From Glaciecola sp947496235 (GTDB lineage Bacteria > Pseudomonadota > Gammaproteobacteria > Enterobacterales > Alteromonadaceae), in NCBI RefSeq assembly GCF_050306235.1, contig NZ_JBLWFH010000012.1:37518-101517 (forward strand): a DNA stretch of 64,000 nt, written 5' to 3'. Position 1 is the first letter of the stretch. Each line of letters begins with the position of its first letter. Position numbers and translations under genes: made by a program. Below, one piece after another: positions 9,409-19,160 of the stretch. Below the pieces are notes generated by a model. The model did no database searches and was not told where the DNA came from. It saw only the letters and a program-made list of their open reading frames with translations.

Positions 9409-10752
9409 GTGACGAACTGGACAGTAGATAGTTGGCGCGGGAAGCCAATTTTGCAACAACCACACTACAAGGATCAGGTAAAACTTAAAGACGTTGAACA
9501 AAAACTAGCAAAGTATCCGCCTTTAGTTTTTGCCGAAGAAACTCGTCATCTGTTTAAAGAATTGGGCAATATTGCCTTAGGTCATGGTTTCTTATTGCAA
9601 GGTGGTGATTGCGCAGAATCCTTTGATGAGTTTAATGCGCCCAAAATTCGTGACACTTTCAAAGTAATATTACAGATGGCTGTGGTATTAACTTTTGCAG
9701 GTCGTTGTCCTGTAACCAAAGTTACTCGTATGGCGGGTCAATACGCTAAGCCTCGCTCAGGCGATTTTGAAGAAATCAACGGAGTGTCATTGCCATCTTA
9801 TCGTGGTGACATTATTAATAGTTTTGAATTTACTGCAGCTGCGCGAGAGCCGGATCCAATGCGAATGTTGGATGCTTATCACAGAAGCGCAGCCACATTG
9901 AACTTGCTCCGTGCCTTTTCTCAAGGTGGTTTGGCAGATTTACACCAAGTAAACCGCTGGAATATGACCTTTCTTGAAAACAATCCATTGAAAGAAAAAT
10001 ATCAGGATTTAGCTCAGCGAATTCAAGATACTCTAGGGTTTATGGAAGTAATTGGTCTTAACAGTGAGAATACTTCAGCTCTACACGAAACTTCACTTTA
10101 TACCAGTCATGAAGCTTTATTATTAAACTATGAGCAATCTTTAACGCGTATAGATACCTTAACTGACAAGCCTTACAACTGCTCTGCACACATGCTATGG
10201 ATTGGTGAAAGAACCCGACAACTTGATCATGCACACGTTGAGTTTTTCCGTGGAATAAACAATCCAATTGGAGTCAAAATTGGGCCGAGCATGCAAGGGG
10301 ATGAGTTGATTAAGCTTATCGATGCGTTAAATCCAAATAATATTCCGGGGCGATTAACCCTTATTACTCGCATGGGCGCTGACAATCTGGCTAAAAACTT
10401 ACCGCCGTTGTTACGCCGAGTAAAAGAAGAGGGACGTCATGTAGTGTGGAGTTCAGATCCTATGCATGGCAATACGTTCAAAGCATCTAGCGGTTACAAG
10501 ACACGTAATTTTGATGCCATACTGCAAGAAATTAAACATTTCTTCGATGCGCACAGTGCAGAAGGCACTCACGCTGGCGGTATTCACCTTGAAATGACAG
10601 GACAGCATGTTACTGAATGTACCGGTGGTGCTTACAAAATCAGTGATGATGATCTTGCCCAAGCGTATAAAACCCAATGTGATCCACGCTTAAATGCGGA
10701 CCAAGTATTGGAAATGGCGTTTTTAGTGGCGGATTATCTAAAGAAAATCTAG
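9409..10752 (+). CDS. Class II 3-deoxy-7-phosphoheptulonate (DAHP) synthase
   Basis: 447 residues, usual for the plant-like (class II) DAHP synthases. It condenses phosphoenolpyruvate and erythrose 4-phosphate in the first step of the shikimate pathway, in the cytoplasm. Diagnostic stretches are LLQGGDCAESFDEF, VTKVTRMAGQYAKPRS, HMLWIGERTRQLD, GVKIGPSM, VVWSSDPMHGNTF and HLEMTGQHVTECTGG. The start is a GTG at 9409, preceded by AAGGA about 8 bases upstream; no ATG fits the conserved N-terminus WTVDSWR. It is a single gene between an ABC ATPase and a convergent exporter gene. Confidence 0.95.
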   Translation: MTNWTVDSWRGKPILQQPHYKDQVKLKDVEQKLAKYPPLVFAEETRHLFKELGNIALGHGFLLQGGDCAESFDEFNAPKIRDTFKVILQMAVVLTFAGRCPVTKVTRMAGQYAKPRSGDFEEINGVSLPSYRGDIINSFEFTAAAREPDPMRMLDAYHRSAATLNLLRAFSQGGLADLHQVNRWNMTFLENNPLKEKYQDLAQRIQDTLGFMEVIGLNSENTSALHETSLYTSHEALLLNYEQSLTRIDTLTDKPYNCSAHMLWIGERTRQLDHAHVEFFRGINNPIGVKIGPSMQGDELIKLIDALNPNNIPGRLTLITRMGADNLAKNLPPLLRRVKEEGRHVVWSSDPMHGNTFKASSGYKTRNFDAILQEIKHFFDAHSAEGTHAGGIHLEMTGQHVTECTGGAYKISDDDLAQAYKTQCDPRLNADQVLEMAFLVADYLKKI

Positions 10753-10766
10753 TCAGCTCGATTGTC

Positions 10767-12548
10767 TTAGTTGTCATTTTGTGCTCGCCACAACTGATAA
10801 TAATGGCCTTGTTTTTCTAACAAGGCCTTATGTTTTCCTTGTTCTACAATAGTCCCTTGATGCATTACTACTATGTTATCTGCGTCGACAATGGTGGATA
10901 ATCTGTGTGCTATCACCAAACTCGTGTGTCCATGCTCTACATTTTTTAGCGCTTGTAATATTGCTTGTTCGGATTGAGAGTCCAATGAACTTGTTGCTTC
11001 ATCAAACACCATGATAGGTGATCCCTTCAATATGGCTCTAGCGATTGCCACTCTTTGTTTTTCACCGCCAGATAACTTGAGCCCTCGTTCGCCAACTTTG
11101 GTGTCTAATCCTTCAGGTAACTTGGCCACAAAAGCTGATAAATGTGCCATTTCAATTGCTGTGGTTATATCTTCTTTTGAGGCATCGGGCCGTCCATAGC
11201 GAATATTTTCGAAAAGTGTGTCGTTAAACAACACGGTATCTTGCGGCACTATGCCCACAACTTGGCGCAAACTTGACTGGGTGACATCGGCTATATCCTG
11301 TCCATCAATCAGGATTTTACCTGTTTGAGGGCTATAAAATCGAAACAGCAGTTTTACTAAGGTAGATTTTCCTGAACCACTCTCACCAACCACAGCGACT
11401 TTGCTACCTGCTTCGATGGTCAACGAAAAATCCTTTAAAATAGGTCTTTCAGGATGATAAGCAAAAGCGATATTGTGAAATTCAACTTTACCAGAGCTGA
11501 CTTCTAGCTCAGTAGCATTATCGTTATCTTTTATTTGCGGTTCGCGGTCAAGTAGAGAAAATAGATTTTCAATATTGGCTAAAGAACCTCTAATTTCTCG
11601 ATAAACAAAGCCTAAGAAATTCAAAGGCATAAATATTTGCATGGTAAAAGCATTTACCAGTACAAAATCACCTATAGTCATATTGCCGTTGGCCACTTCA
11701 AAAGCTGCTAAGGCCAACATAGAGGTCATGGCAAACGCAATAATAAACGCCTGCCCACCATTTAAGGCAAACAGAGAAAGTCGATTTTTACGCCTAGCTT
11801 TTTCCCAATCGGCTAACCCTTGATCATATCGATCCGCTTCAAATTTTTCATTACTGAAGTATTTAACCGTTTCAAAATTCAACAAGCTATCGATAGCCCG
11901 CGTGCTAGAAGCATTGTCGGCCATATTTTGCGCTTTCACATATTTGGTTCGCCAATCTGTCGCTTTGACGGAAAACCACACATAGCTGATGACAGAAGCT
12001 AGAATGACTGAAGCGAATGTAAAGCCATAATTGTAGAATAATATGCCAACTACCATGGCTAACTCTAATAGAGTTGGCCCTATATTAAAGACCATAAAAC
12101 GCATCAAAAAACTGATACCACTCACACCACGTTCAATATCTCGAGATAGACCACCGGTTTGCCTGGATAAATGAAAGTCTAACTCTAGTTGGTGTAAATG
12201 GTTAAACACAGTTAACCCCAATCGGCGCATAGCACGCTCTGTAACTCTCCCAAATAGCGTATCTCTTATTTCACCAAACAGGACATTCGCTAATCTTAAG
12301 CCACCGTAAGCAATAATTAGCGCAATGATGACTGACATTGCGGTTGCAATAGCTGAGTCTAAATTTAGATTATCGACTATATGTTTGAGAATAAAAGGCA
12401 AGGTTACCGAGGCTAATTTGGCGGCCACAAGACAACTCATGGCTAACCAAACACGCCCTTTAAATTCTGTCAGGTAGGGCCATAGTTTGGTAATTATTTG
12501 CCAATTGAATTTGGCTTCATCATTAACGGTAAAACGGGAAGCGCGCAA
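10767..12548 (-). CDS. Atm1/HMT1-type ABC exporter (fused permease and ATPase)
   Basis: 593 residues. A six-helix ABC transmembrane domain (about 20-320) contains the coupling-region sequence SRDIERGVSGISFLMRF, typical of the Atm1/ABCB7 group. The ATPase domain has Walker A GESGSGKST, Q-loop VPQDTVLFND, signature LSGGEKQR, Walker B PIMVFDEATSSLD and H-loop AHRLSTI. Family members export glutathione-linked sulfur or metal conjugates across the inner membrane. It faces the DAHP synthase gene tail to tail with 14 bp between, and is separated from the purine operon upstream by a strong terminator, so it is probably independent of it. Confidence 0.88.
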   Translation of the reverse strand: MRASRFTVNDEAKFNWQIITKLWPYLTEFKGRVWLAMSCLVAAKLASVTLPFILKHIVDNLNLDSAIATAMSVIIALIIAYGGLRLANVLFGEIRDTLFGRVTERAMRRLGLTVFNHLHQLELDFHLSRQTGGLSRDIERGVSGISFLMRFMVFNIGPTLLELAMVVGILFYNYGFTFASVILASVISYVWFSVKATDWRTKYVKAQNMADNASSTRAIDSLLNFETVKYFSNEKFEADRYDQGLADWEKARRKNRLSLFALNGGQAFIIAFAMTSMLALAAFEVANGNMTIGDFVLVNAFTMQIFMPLNFLGFVYREIRGSLANIENLFSLLDREPQIKDNDNATELEVSSGKVEFHNIAFAYHPERPILKDFSLTIEAGSKVAVVGESGSGKSTLVKLLFRFYSPQTGKILIDGQDIADVTQSSLRQVVGIVPQDTVLFNDTLFENIRYGRPDASKEDITTAIEMAHLSAFVAKLPEGLDTKVGERGLKLSGGEKQRVAIARAILKGSPIMVFDEATSSLDSQSEQAILQALKNVEHGHTSLVIAHRLSTIVDADNIVVMHQGTIVEQGKHKALLEKQGHYYQLWRAQNDN

Positions 12549-12595
12549 GTTATATTCTGCTTAATTGAGTTGTCACTTGATTATGACCTATAAAA

Positions 12596-12626
12596 GTCGG
12601 CGAATAAAGACAGAAAATTCGCCGAC
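12596..12626 (-). terminator. Intrinsic terminator of the xdh-puuD operon
   Basis: On the minus strand GTCGGCGAAT pairs with ATTCGCCGAC across an 11-base loop and is followed directly by TTTTA. It lies 15 bp beyond the puuD stop, ending the seven-gene operon before the ABC exporter gene. Confidence 0.85.
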
Positions 12627-12640
12627 CAAGCTACTAGTAT

Positions 12641-13840
12641 TTATTTAGCTTGTCCCCATAGGGCTAGCCTTTGTCTTTCTATATCAGTCATTTGGGTTTT
12701 GTTTAAAAAAGGCATGTCTTTAGTCACCGTTGTGCGGTGTAAAAGCTGATTTTTCTGCCTTTGTATGTCATCCCAATCGTTAAAAACAACCCCTAAAGGG
12801 GCGATTTTAAAGATTTCATCAGAGGGATTCGACGAATGACAACTTTGGCAGTGAGTTTCAACCAGTGACATTACTTGTTGGTCAGTATAGGCCAGAATAG
12901 CGCCTTCATTTTCATCAGAGACCGTACTTTGTATTTGGGATTGTGGCCAAGAAATCCAAGCCGCGATGGCTAACATCGCAATTGCGCCTGAGACCAAGAT
13001 GGAAGGCTTATTAATACCCAGATGTTTTAAATTGAAATAATGACGAATCCAAGCCGAAACAGCCATAATCAACATGAGAACTAACCAATTTAATTCGTGT
13101 TGGTAAGTCATCGGGTAATGATTACTGATCATAATGAACAACAGGGGCAGGGTAAGGTAGTTGTTGTGCACTGACCTGAGTTTTGCTCCAGCTCCCCATG
13201 CAGGATCTATCTCTTGTTTTGCGGCTACTGCGGCGACCATTTTGCGTTGCGAAGGCATAATTTGGAAAAATACATTGCCTGCCATTATGGTGCCCACTAA
13301 TGCTCCCATATGAATATAGGCGCCGCGGCCACTAAATAAATGCGCCGAAACATAAGCAATAATACAAAGCAAGAGTACTAAAAATATAGCGAAAGCTAAT
13401 TGGGATTTTGCTAAAGCACTTCTACAAGCCAATTCATATAAAGCAAGGCCGCCAAAAATGATGCCTAAACCCGCGCCTATAGCTTGACCTTCGGTCAATT
13501 GCATAACAGACGGATCAATTAAAAAAGCGCTGGCGGATAAGTAGTAAACTAATATTAAAAGGGCAAAACCGCTGATCCAAGTGGTGTATGCTTCCCATTT
13601 GAACCAGTGTAAATTTTGCGGCATTTTTTCAGGACCATAGGCGTATTTGGCGACTTCATAAAAGCCGCCACCATGTATGGCCCAAAGATCACCTTTGATG
13701 CCTTTTTGTTTTTTCTCTGCTGGTGGTTCTTCTAGATTGTTGTCGAGCCAAATAAAATAAAATGAGGCGCCAATCCATGCAACGCCAGCGATGACATGAA
13801 ACCAGCGTACAAAAAGTGAAATCCAATCAAGCCATGGCAT
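12641..13840 (-). CDS. puuD: Membrane cytochrome c-type urate hydroxylase PuuD
   Basis: 399 residues from the ATG at 13840. This start has AAAGGAG 8 bases upstream, whereas an in-frame start at 13882 lies further into guaD. The protein begins MPWLDWISLFVRWFHVIAGV, has about eight to nine membrane segments, and ends in a cytochrome c domain with a CQSCH heme-binding motif. PuuD oxidises urate to 5-hydroxyisourate and passes electrons to the respiratory chain instead of making hydrogen peroxide as soluble uricase does. Its start overlaps the end of guaD by 14 bp, and the downstream enzymes uraH and uraD are in the same operon, which supports the assignment. No other uricase is visible in the window. 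Confidence 0.92.
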   Translation of the reverse strand: MPWLDWISLFVRWFHVIAGVAWIGASFYFIWLDNNLEEPPAEKKQKGIKGDLWAIHGGGFYEVAKYAYGPEKMPQNLHWFKWEAYTTWISGFALLILVYYLSASAFLIDPSVMQLTEGQAIGAGLGIIFGGLALYELACRSALAKSQLAFAIFLVLLLCIIAYVSAHLFSGRGAYIHMGALVGTIMAGNVFFQIMPSQRKMVAAVAAKQEIDPAWGAGAKLRSVHNNYLTLPLLFIMISNHYPMTYQHELNWLVLMLIMAVSAWIRHYFNLKHLGINKPSILVSGAIAMLAIAAWISWPQSQIQSTVSDENEGAILAYTDQQVMSLVETHCQSCHSSNPSDEIFKIAPLGVVFNDWDDIQRQKNQLLHRTTVTKDMPFLNKTQMTDIERQRLALWGQAK

Positions 13841-15149
13841 CTGGCGACTCCTTTGTGTTTGAATATTGTAATTTCCCAGCAATCCATGTTTCTTCTATTG
13901 CTCGATCGTCGCTGAGCATACTCATAGCAAAAAGCATATCTTGAGGCGTGCTATCCTGTTGAATGCGTATTTCGCTTAATTCATCGAATTTGGGGTTCAA
14001 AATAATAAAATCAGCATAGGTATCAGGATTTAGATTTCCTATTTGATGCTCAAATCCGTAAGCAATCGCAGGTCCTTGGGTCATGGTGTATAGCCCATGC
14101 AAAGGTGTGAAAATTTGATGGTTTAGTTGACATACTTTGTAGGCTTCGCCGTAGGTGCGCAATAGATTAAAACTGGTTCCACCTCCCACGTCAGTTGCCA
14201 TTGCAACGGGAACTTTGTATTCAACCGCCTTATTTAAGTCAAACAGCCCACTGCCTAAGAAAAGGTTCGATGTAGGGCAAAAAGCGGCTGTTGCATTAGC
14301 GTCTGAAAGTCGCTGCCATTCATCATCTGATAAATGTATACAATGCCCAAACACGCTACGCTTTCTCACTAAATTGTATTTCTCATAGGTCGCTAAATAG
14401 TCATCACAGTCCGGGTATAAGGACTTAACCCATGCTATTTCTTCTTTATTTTCTGATAAATGGGTTTGAATAAAGACATCCGGATATTGCACTGCCAATT
14501 CTCCTAATGCGGCTAATTGAGCACTTGTGCTGGTGGGAGAAAACCGAGGCGTTAGTGCATAAAAGTTTCGGTTTTTCCCGTGCCATTTTTGAATTAATTG
14601 AGCGCTGTCTTGTTGCGCACTTTGCGGTGTATCTTGCAAATATTCTGGGCAGTTGGTATCCATACAGACTTTACCAATGACCATTTGCATATTCAGTGCG
14701 TCAGTGTGAGCAAAAAGTGTGTCCGCTGCTGATTTATGCACACTACTAAATACCAAACCAGTGGTTGTTCCATTTTTCAATAATTGGCGAGTGAAGACAT
14801 GAGCGATTTTTTCGGCTTTTTCTTGTTGATCAAATTGGCGCTCGGTGGGGAAAGTAAAATTTTCTAACCAAGTTAACAGCTGTTCACCAAATTTACCGAT
14901 AATTTCTGTTTGCGGATAATGTAAATGGTTGTCGATAAAGCCAGGTAAAATCCACCTTCCACTATGGTCGTGCACTTTCGCAAGGGGATATTGAGTCACT
15001 AAGTCATCATACTCACCCAGTGCAACAATCTTATTGTCTTGCACGATTAAAGCGCCGTCTTTTAACCACTGAAAATCGTAATCAGGGGTTATGGTAGCTT
15101 CAGGAAAGTGCAGTATATTGCCTCTAAATAGTAACGCTTGATGTGACAT
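13827..15149 (-). CDS. guaD: Guanine deaminase
   Basis: 440 residues of the amidohydrolase superfamily. Zinc-binding motif NHLHYPQTE (His75 and His77), then QTHLSENKEEI, FGHCIHLSDDEW and the final metal Asp in MATDVGGGTSF are all present and match bacterial guanine deaminases. It hydrolyses guanine to xanthine and ammonia, feeding xanthine dehydrogenase encoded in the same operon. Its ATG shares one base with the uraH stop (TAATG), indicating translational coupling, and its 3' end overlaps puuD. Confidence 0.93.
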   Translation of the reverse strand: MSHQALLFRGNILHFPEATITPDYDFQWLKDGALIVQDNKIVALGEYDDLVTQYPLAKVHDHSGRWILPGFIDNHLHYPQTEIIGKFGEQLLTWLENFTFPTERQFDQQEKAEKIAHVFTRQLLKNGTTTGLVFSSVHKSAADTLFAHTDALNMQMVIGKVCMDTNCPEYLQDTPQSAQQDSAQLIQKWHGKNRNFYALTPRFSPTSTSAQLAALGELAVQYPDVFIQTHLSENKEEIAWVKSLYPDCDDYLATYEKYNLVRKRSVFGHCIHLSDDEWQRLSDANATAAFCPTSNLFLGSGLFDLNKAVEYKVPVAMATDVGGGTSFNLLRTYGEAYKVCQLNHQIFTPLHGLYTMTQGPAIAYGFEHQIGNLNPDTYADFIILNPKFDELSEIRIQQDSTPQDMLFAMSMLSDDRAIEETWIAGKLQYSNTKESPDAMA

Positions 15150-15472
15150 TAACTTCCTCGGTAACTACTAAAACCAAAGGGAGAAATAAGCAAAGGCACG
15201 TGGTAATGCCCACCGTTTTCAACCAAGGTAAAGGCGATATCTATAAAGGGATAAAAACATTGACCGTAATTCTCAACAAGATAAGACTGACACTCAAATC
15301 TAAGACTATAATCACCCGATTCAAATGAGGTAGGTCCCCAAGATTTGCATCGGCCATCTTCGTCTGTTTGGGCAGTAAAAACTTCTCCGCTTGGTGTGGT
15401 TAAAATCAATGTGAGTCCTGGTACAGGTTTACCAGAGGTTGTATCAAGTATATGACTTGAAAGTGTGTTCAT
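15149..15472 (-). CDS. uraH: 5-Hydroxyisourate hydrolase (transthyretin-like)
   Basis: 107 residues, normal for the family. It opens SSHILDTTSGKPVPG and ends in the diagnostic tetrapeptide YRGS; HYHVPLL and the early His supply the active-site residues. It opens the ring of 5-hydroxyisourate, the PuuD product, giving OHCU. There is no signal peptide. It lies 9 bp after uraD and is coupled to guaD by a one-base overlap. Confidence 0.96.
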   Translation of the reverse strand: MNTLSSHILDTTSGKPVPGLTLILTTPSGEVFTAQTDEDGRCKSWGPTSFESGDYSLRFECQSYLVENYGQCFYPFIDIAFTLVENGGHYHVPLLISPFGFSSYRGS

Positions 15473-15481
15473 TGGTTAATC

Positions 15482-15988
15482 CTAATGTGATAGTCCCTTA
15501 TTGATGCGCAACAAGGTGATCTTGATTTGTTGTTCTGCAGCAATATTCATTTCTTGTTCTGTACTGTTGGGAAGGCGTTTCTGTAATGCTTCCAACATGG
15601 TATTGGCCGATAATCCAGTGGCACAAATAATAAAAATAAACCCGTGTTTGGCTAAATAGTCGTGATTAAGTTTATGAAGCGCATTCAGGGTGGCTTCATC
15701 GGCGATTGAAGTGCCAGATTGCTCGTTACTCGCCATTTCTTTTGTGTTGGCGTACTTTTCGCGCAGACTGGATAAATCTCCTATCATTGGATGAGCGGCA
15801 AAGGCTTCCAATTTATCCTCACTATTCATCTCAGCCCAGATTTTCTTGGCTATCGCTATTACGTCTTCAATGGAAGCAAAGGGTCTAGCTTGCGCCATAG
15901 CGTAAGCCCATTGAGTTGCACCACAGGTTTGTAAAAACCAGTGAATAGCATCTTTGGTATGTAGCTTGTTCAGTTCTTTTAGGGTCAT
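15482..15988 (-). CDS. uraD: OHCU decarboxylase
   Basis: 168 residues. The motif AFAAHPMIGDL with the catalytic His, followed by EQSGT and the helix FIICATGLSANTMLE, is characteristic of 2-oxo-4-hydroxy-4-carboxy-5-ureidoimidazoline decarboxylase. It converts the UraH product stereospecifically to S-allantoin. Its start overlaps the xdhC stop by 4 bp, so the two are translationally coupled. Confidence 0.95.
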   Translation of the reverse strand: MTLKELNKLHTKDAIHWFLQTCGATQWAYAMAQARPFASIEDVIAIAKKIWAEMNSEDKLEAFAAHPMIGDLSSLREKYANTKEMASNEQSGTSIADEATLNALHKLNHDYLAKHGFIFIICATGLSANTMLEALQKRLPNSTEQEMNIAAEQQIKITLLRINKGLSH

Positions 15989-16815
15989 ATGTTGGCCTCA
16001 ACCGTACTGATTTTTGCATTATCAACAGCTTGCTGCTTATCAGCTTGTTGTAACAGTTTTATTATTTGTGCACTTATAGATACGGCAACTTCAACTGGCC
16101 TTTTCCCCGGGATTGAAAGGTCACCTATGGGCGAAATAAAATTAGTTAATTGAGAAGCGCTAATGCCCTTATTAGTCAGCCTTGTCACAAAGCGTTTTGC
16201 TTTAGTTTGTGAACCTATCATGCCGACATAGGAAAAACAGTCTCGTTTAAGGGCATTGTGCACAATATCGAAATCAAGTTGATGATTGTGGGTTAACACT
16301 ATAAGCCAGGTATTCCTCGGTAATAATAAGGTCTCTTCAGCAGGACTTTCTTCGACAATAATATTGACGTTTGCTGGTGTAGTTTTAGCATTAAATAAGT
16401 CTTCTCTGCTATCTATCCAATGAATCTGCAAAGGTAATTGCGCCAATATGGGTACCAAGGCTTGAGCCACATGCCCAGCACCAAAAATAGCAAGATGCTG
16501 GCCATGATTTACTCTTACTTCATAGAGTAGTTTCACTGCACCGCCGCAACATTGCCCAAGCTTGCTACTGAGAGGAAATGTTTCGGTTTTAGTGGTCTGT
16601 TTACTTTGCGCTAATAAGTCTCTGGCCGTTCTAATTGCTTCAAATTCCAAATGCCCGCCGCCAATGGTATCTATGCTGTCATCATCACTGACAATCATTT
16701 TAGTGCCTGTATTACGCGGAGTACTGCCAGCAACTTGCAACAAAGTCACTATCACATAGTTTCGTCCTTGTTGCTCGAATTTATGCAAGGCTTCATACCA
16801 TCTATTAGGTCTCAT
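15985..16815 (-). CDS. xdhC: Xanthine dehydrogenase accessory protein XdhC
   Basis: 276 residues. An N-terminal XdhC/CoxI domain carries VAGSTPRNTGTKM, GGGHLEFEA and the paired cysteines GQCCGGAVKL; a C-terminal Rossmann domain has IFGAGHVAQAL and YVGMIGSQTKAKR. XdhC binds and helps sulfurate the molybdenum cofactor and inserts it into XdhB. It is coupled by 4-bp overlaps both upstream (xdhB) and downstream (uraD). Confidence 0.95.
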   Translation of the reverse strand: MRPNRWYEALHKFEQQGRNYVIVTLLQVAGSTPRNTGTKMIVSDDDSIDTIGGGHLEFEAIRTARDLLAQSKQTTKTETFPLSSKLGQCCGGAVKLLYEVRVNHGQHLAIFGAGHVAQALVPILAQLPLQIHWIDSREDLFNAKTTPANVNIIVEESPAEETLLLPRNTWLIVLTHNHQLDFDIVHNALKRDCFSYVGMIGSQTKAKRFVTRLTNKGISASQLTNFISPIGDLSIPGKRPVEVAVSISAQIIKLLQQADKQQAVDNAKISTVEANI

Positions 16816-19160
16816 AGTGTTACATCCTTTTTAACCGCCGTTACCGCGTTGAGTACTCTTTCTGGTGTGGCAGGGGTGTGTAATTCAGGATCTATTGTAT
16901 AGTCACTTAAACTCGATATGGCGTCTTTTAATGCGCACCAAACCGATATAGCTAACATGAAAGGTGGCTCGCCAACGGCTTTTGAATGATAGATACTGTC
17001 TTCTGAATTTGGTCTATCGTAAAGCCCAACATTGAAAATAGGCGGAGTATCACCTATGGCTGGAATTTTATAGGTCGCCATATTTTCGCTGATTAACTTA
17101 CCCTGATCATTCCATTTCAATTCTTCTGTGGTTAACCAACCCATACCTTGAATAAAACCACCTTCAATTTGGCCAATATCAATGGCCGGGTTTATGCTTT
17201 TACCAACATCATGCAGAATATCTACTCGATCAACAGAGTATTCCCCAGTGAGGGTATCTATGCTTACTTCACTGCAAGCAACACCAAACGCGAAATAAAA
17301 GAATGGTCGACCTTTGCCTGTTTCTCTATCATAAAATATCTTTGGTGTTCTGTAATAGCCAGTTGAAGACAAGGAAATGCGGGCCATATAGGCTTGTTGG
17401 ACTAATTCTACAAAGCCTATTTCCTGTTTACCCAATACCAGTTTATTGTCGATAAAAACGGCGTTTTCAGGACTTTGTTGAGTGGTTTCAGCGAAATATT
17501 CAATTAATCGTTGCTTGATGGTGATACAAGCATTTTGCACTGCTTTCCCGTTTAAATCTGTGCCACTAGAAGCAGCAGTAGGTGAGGTGTTAGGGACCTT
17601 GTCTGTACGCGTAGAAGTCACTTCTATAGCTTCAAGATCGACACCAAATTCCTGAGCCGCAATTTGCCCAATCTTGGTGTGTAAACCCTGTCCCATCTCT
17701 GTTCCGCCATGATTTACCTGAATGCTGCCATCGGTGTATACATGCACTAATGCGCCTGCTTGGTTTAGATGTTTGGCAGTAAATGAAATCCCAAATTTTA
17801 CCGGCGTTAAGGCCAGTCCTTTTTTGATTATCGGACTGGTTTGATTGAAGGTTTTGATTTGATCACGTCTCTGCCAGTATGCACAATCTTGCTCTAATTT
17901 TTCTAACATATCGGGCAAGAAAAAATCTTCAATTGGCATGCCGTATGGTGTTAGTTGATTTTTATTGTCTTGGTATAAATTGCGTTTACGAATAGTAAGG
18001 GGATCTTCACCCAGTCTACGTGCAATTGCGTCCATCATGGCTTCGCCCATGATCATACCTTGAGGACCACCAAAGCCGCGATAGGCGGTGTGTGAAACAA
18101 AGTCTGTTTTTAACCTATGGCCGATTATATCGGTTTCGCCAAGGTGATAACTGTTGTCCGCATGAAACATGGCGCGATCGACTATGGCTTCAGATAGGTC
18201 AGGGGAGTGACCACAATCGCCATTAATCTCAATCTTCGCAGCTGTCACTTTTCCGTCGGCGCCAAATCCCACGCTATATTTATTCTCAAATGGGTGGCGT
18301 TTACCGGTAACTGCCATGTCTTGTTGACGTGGTAAACGTAATTTTACAGCACGCTTGTTTCGATGGGCTAATACCGCGGCTAAACACGCCCATTGTGCGG
18401 CCTGTGTTTCCTTGCCGCCAAATCCGCCGCCCATGCGTCGCATATCCACACAAACGTGATGTAGTTTTATATCCAAAACTTCAGCGACCAGCTTTTGCAC
18501 TTCGCTAGGATGTTGGCTAGACGTATAAATGGTCATGCGATCTTCTTCTTCGGGAATCGCCATTGACACCTGGCCTTCTAAATACATATGTTCTTGACCA
18601 CCGATGTTCAGATGGCCATTTACCACCTGTTCCGCATTTTGCAATGCGCTGTCAACCTCTCCCTGCAACATTCGATGACTAGGGCGCACAAAGCGCTCTA
18701 AAGCCAATGCATCACTTACTTTAAACACGGGCTCTAACGGGGATATTGTTACTTCCGCAAGTTTAGCGGCACGACGGGCATTGCTGACTGTATCAGCCAA
18801 AACAGCAAATATGGCTTGTCCATAAAATTTGATTTCACCATCAGCTAATACAGGATCCCCTTCAAAAACAGGGCCTATATCTATGTGACCAGGTATATCT
18901 TTTGATGTAATAACGTCAATTACGCCAGGACTTGCAAGCACAGCGTCTAAAATCACTTGGGATATAGTCCCTCGTGCAACTTCACTTGTACCCACAGCCG
19001 CATGTGCAATTGAACTAGGTTCTGGCATATCGTCTACATAACGCGCGTTTCCACTCACTTGCCGATCGGCACTTTCATGTTTATTCACGCGGTTCAACGC
19101 TGTTTTTGCTTGTGTGGTATCAGCTAATTTAGCGGGTGTATTCAGTTTACGCATGGTCAA
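16812..19160 (-). CDS. xdhB: Xanthine dehydrogenase molybdopterin-binding subunit XdhB
   Basis: 782 residues, the normal length of the bacterial large subunit. It contains the aldehyde oxidase/xanthine dehydrogenase a/b hammerhead (about 25-135), the cofactor motifs MGGGFGGKETQA and RGFGGPQGM, HGGTEMGQGLHTK, and the C-terminal KAVGEPPFMLA with the catalytic Glu. With XdhA it oxidises hypoxanthine to xanthine and xanthine to urate. It overlaps xdhA by 14 bp and xdhC by 4 bp. Confidence 0.96.
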   Translation of the reverse strand: MTMRKLNTPAKLADTTQAKTALNRVNKHESADRQVSGNARYVDDMPEPSSIAHAAVGTSEVARGTISQVILDAVLASPGVIDVITSKDIPGHIDIGPVFEGDPVLADGEIKFYGQAIFAVLADTVSNARRAAKLAEVTISPLEPVFKVSDALALERFVRPSHRMLQGEVDSALQNAEQVVNGHLNIGGQEHMYLEGQVSMAIPEEEDRMTIYTSSQHPSEVQKLVAEVLDIKLHHVCVDMRRMGGGFGGKETQAAQWACLAAVLAHRNKRAVKLRLPRQQDMAVTGKRHPFENKYSVGFGADGKVTAAKIEINGDCGHSPDLSEAIVDRAMFHADNSYHLGETDIIGHRLKTDFVSHTAYRGFGGPQGMIMGEAMMDAIARRLGEDPLTIRKRNLYQDNKNQLTPYGMPIEDFFLPDMLEKLEQDCAYWQRRDQIKTFNQTSPIIKKGLALTPVKFGISFTAKHLNQAGALVHVYTDGSIQVNHGGTEMGQGLHTKIGQIAAQEFGVDLEAIEVTSTRTDKVPNTSPTAASSGTDLNGKAVQNACITIKQRLIEYFAETTQQSPENAVFIDNKLVLGKQEIGFVELVQQAYMARISLSSTGYYRTPKIFYDRETGKGRPFFYFAFGVACSEVSIDTLTGEYSVDRVDILHDVGKSINPAIDIGQIEGGFIQGMGWLTTEELKWNDQGKLISENMATYKIPAIGDTPPIFNVGLYDRPNSEDSIYHSKAVGEPPFMLAISVWCALKDAISSLSDYTIDPELHTPATPERVLNAVTAVKKDVTL

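Noticed and set aside
13841..13882. Longer PuuD start at 13882
   Set aside because: The ATG at 13840 has AAAGGAG at ideal spacing and begins the conserved MPWLDW sequence.
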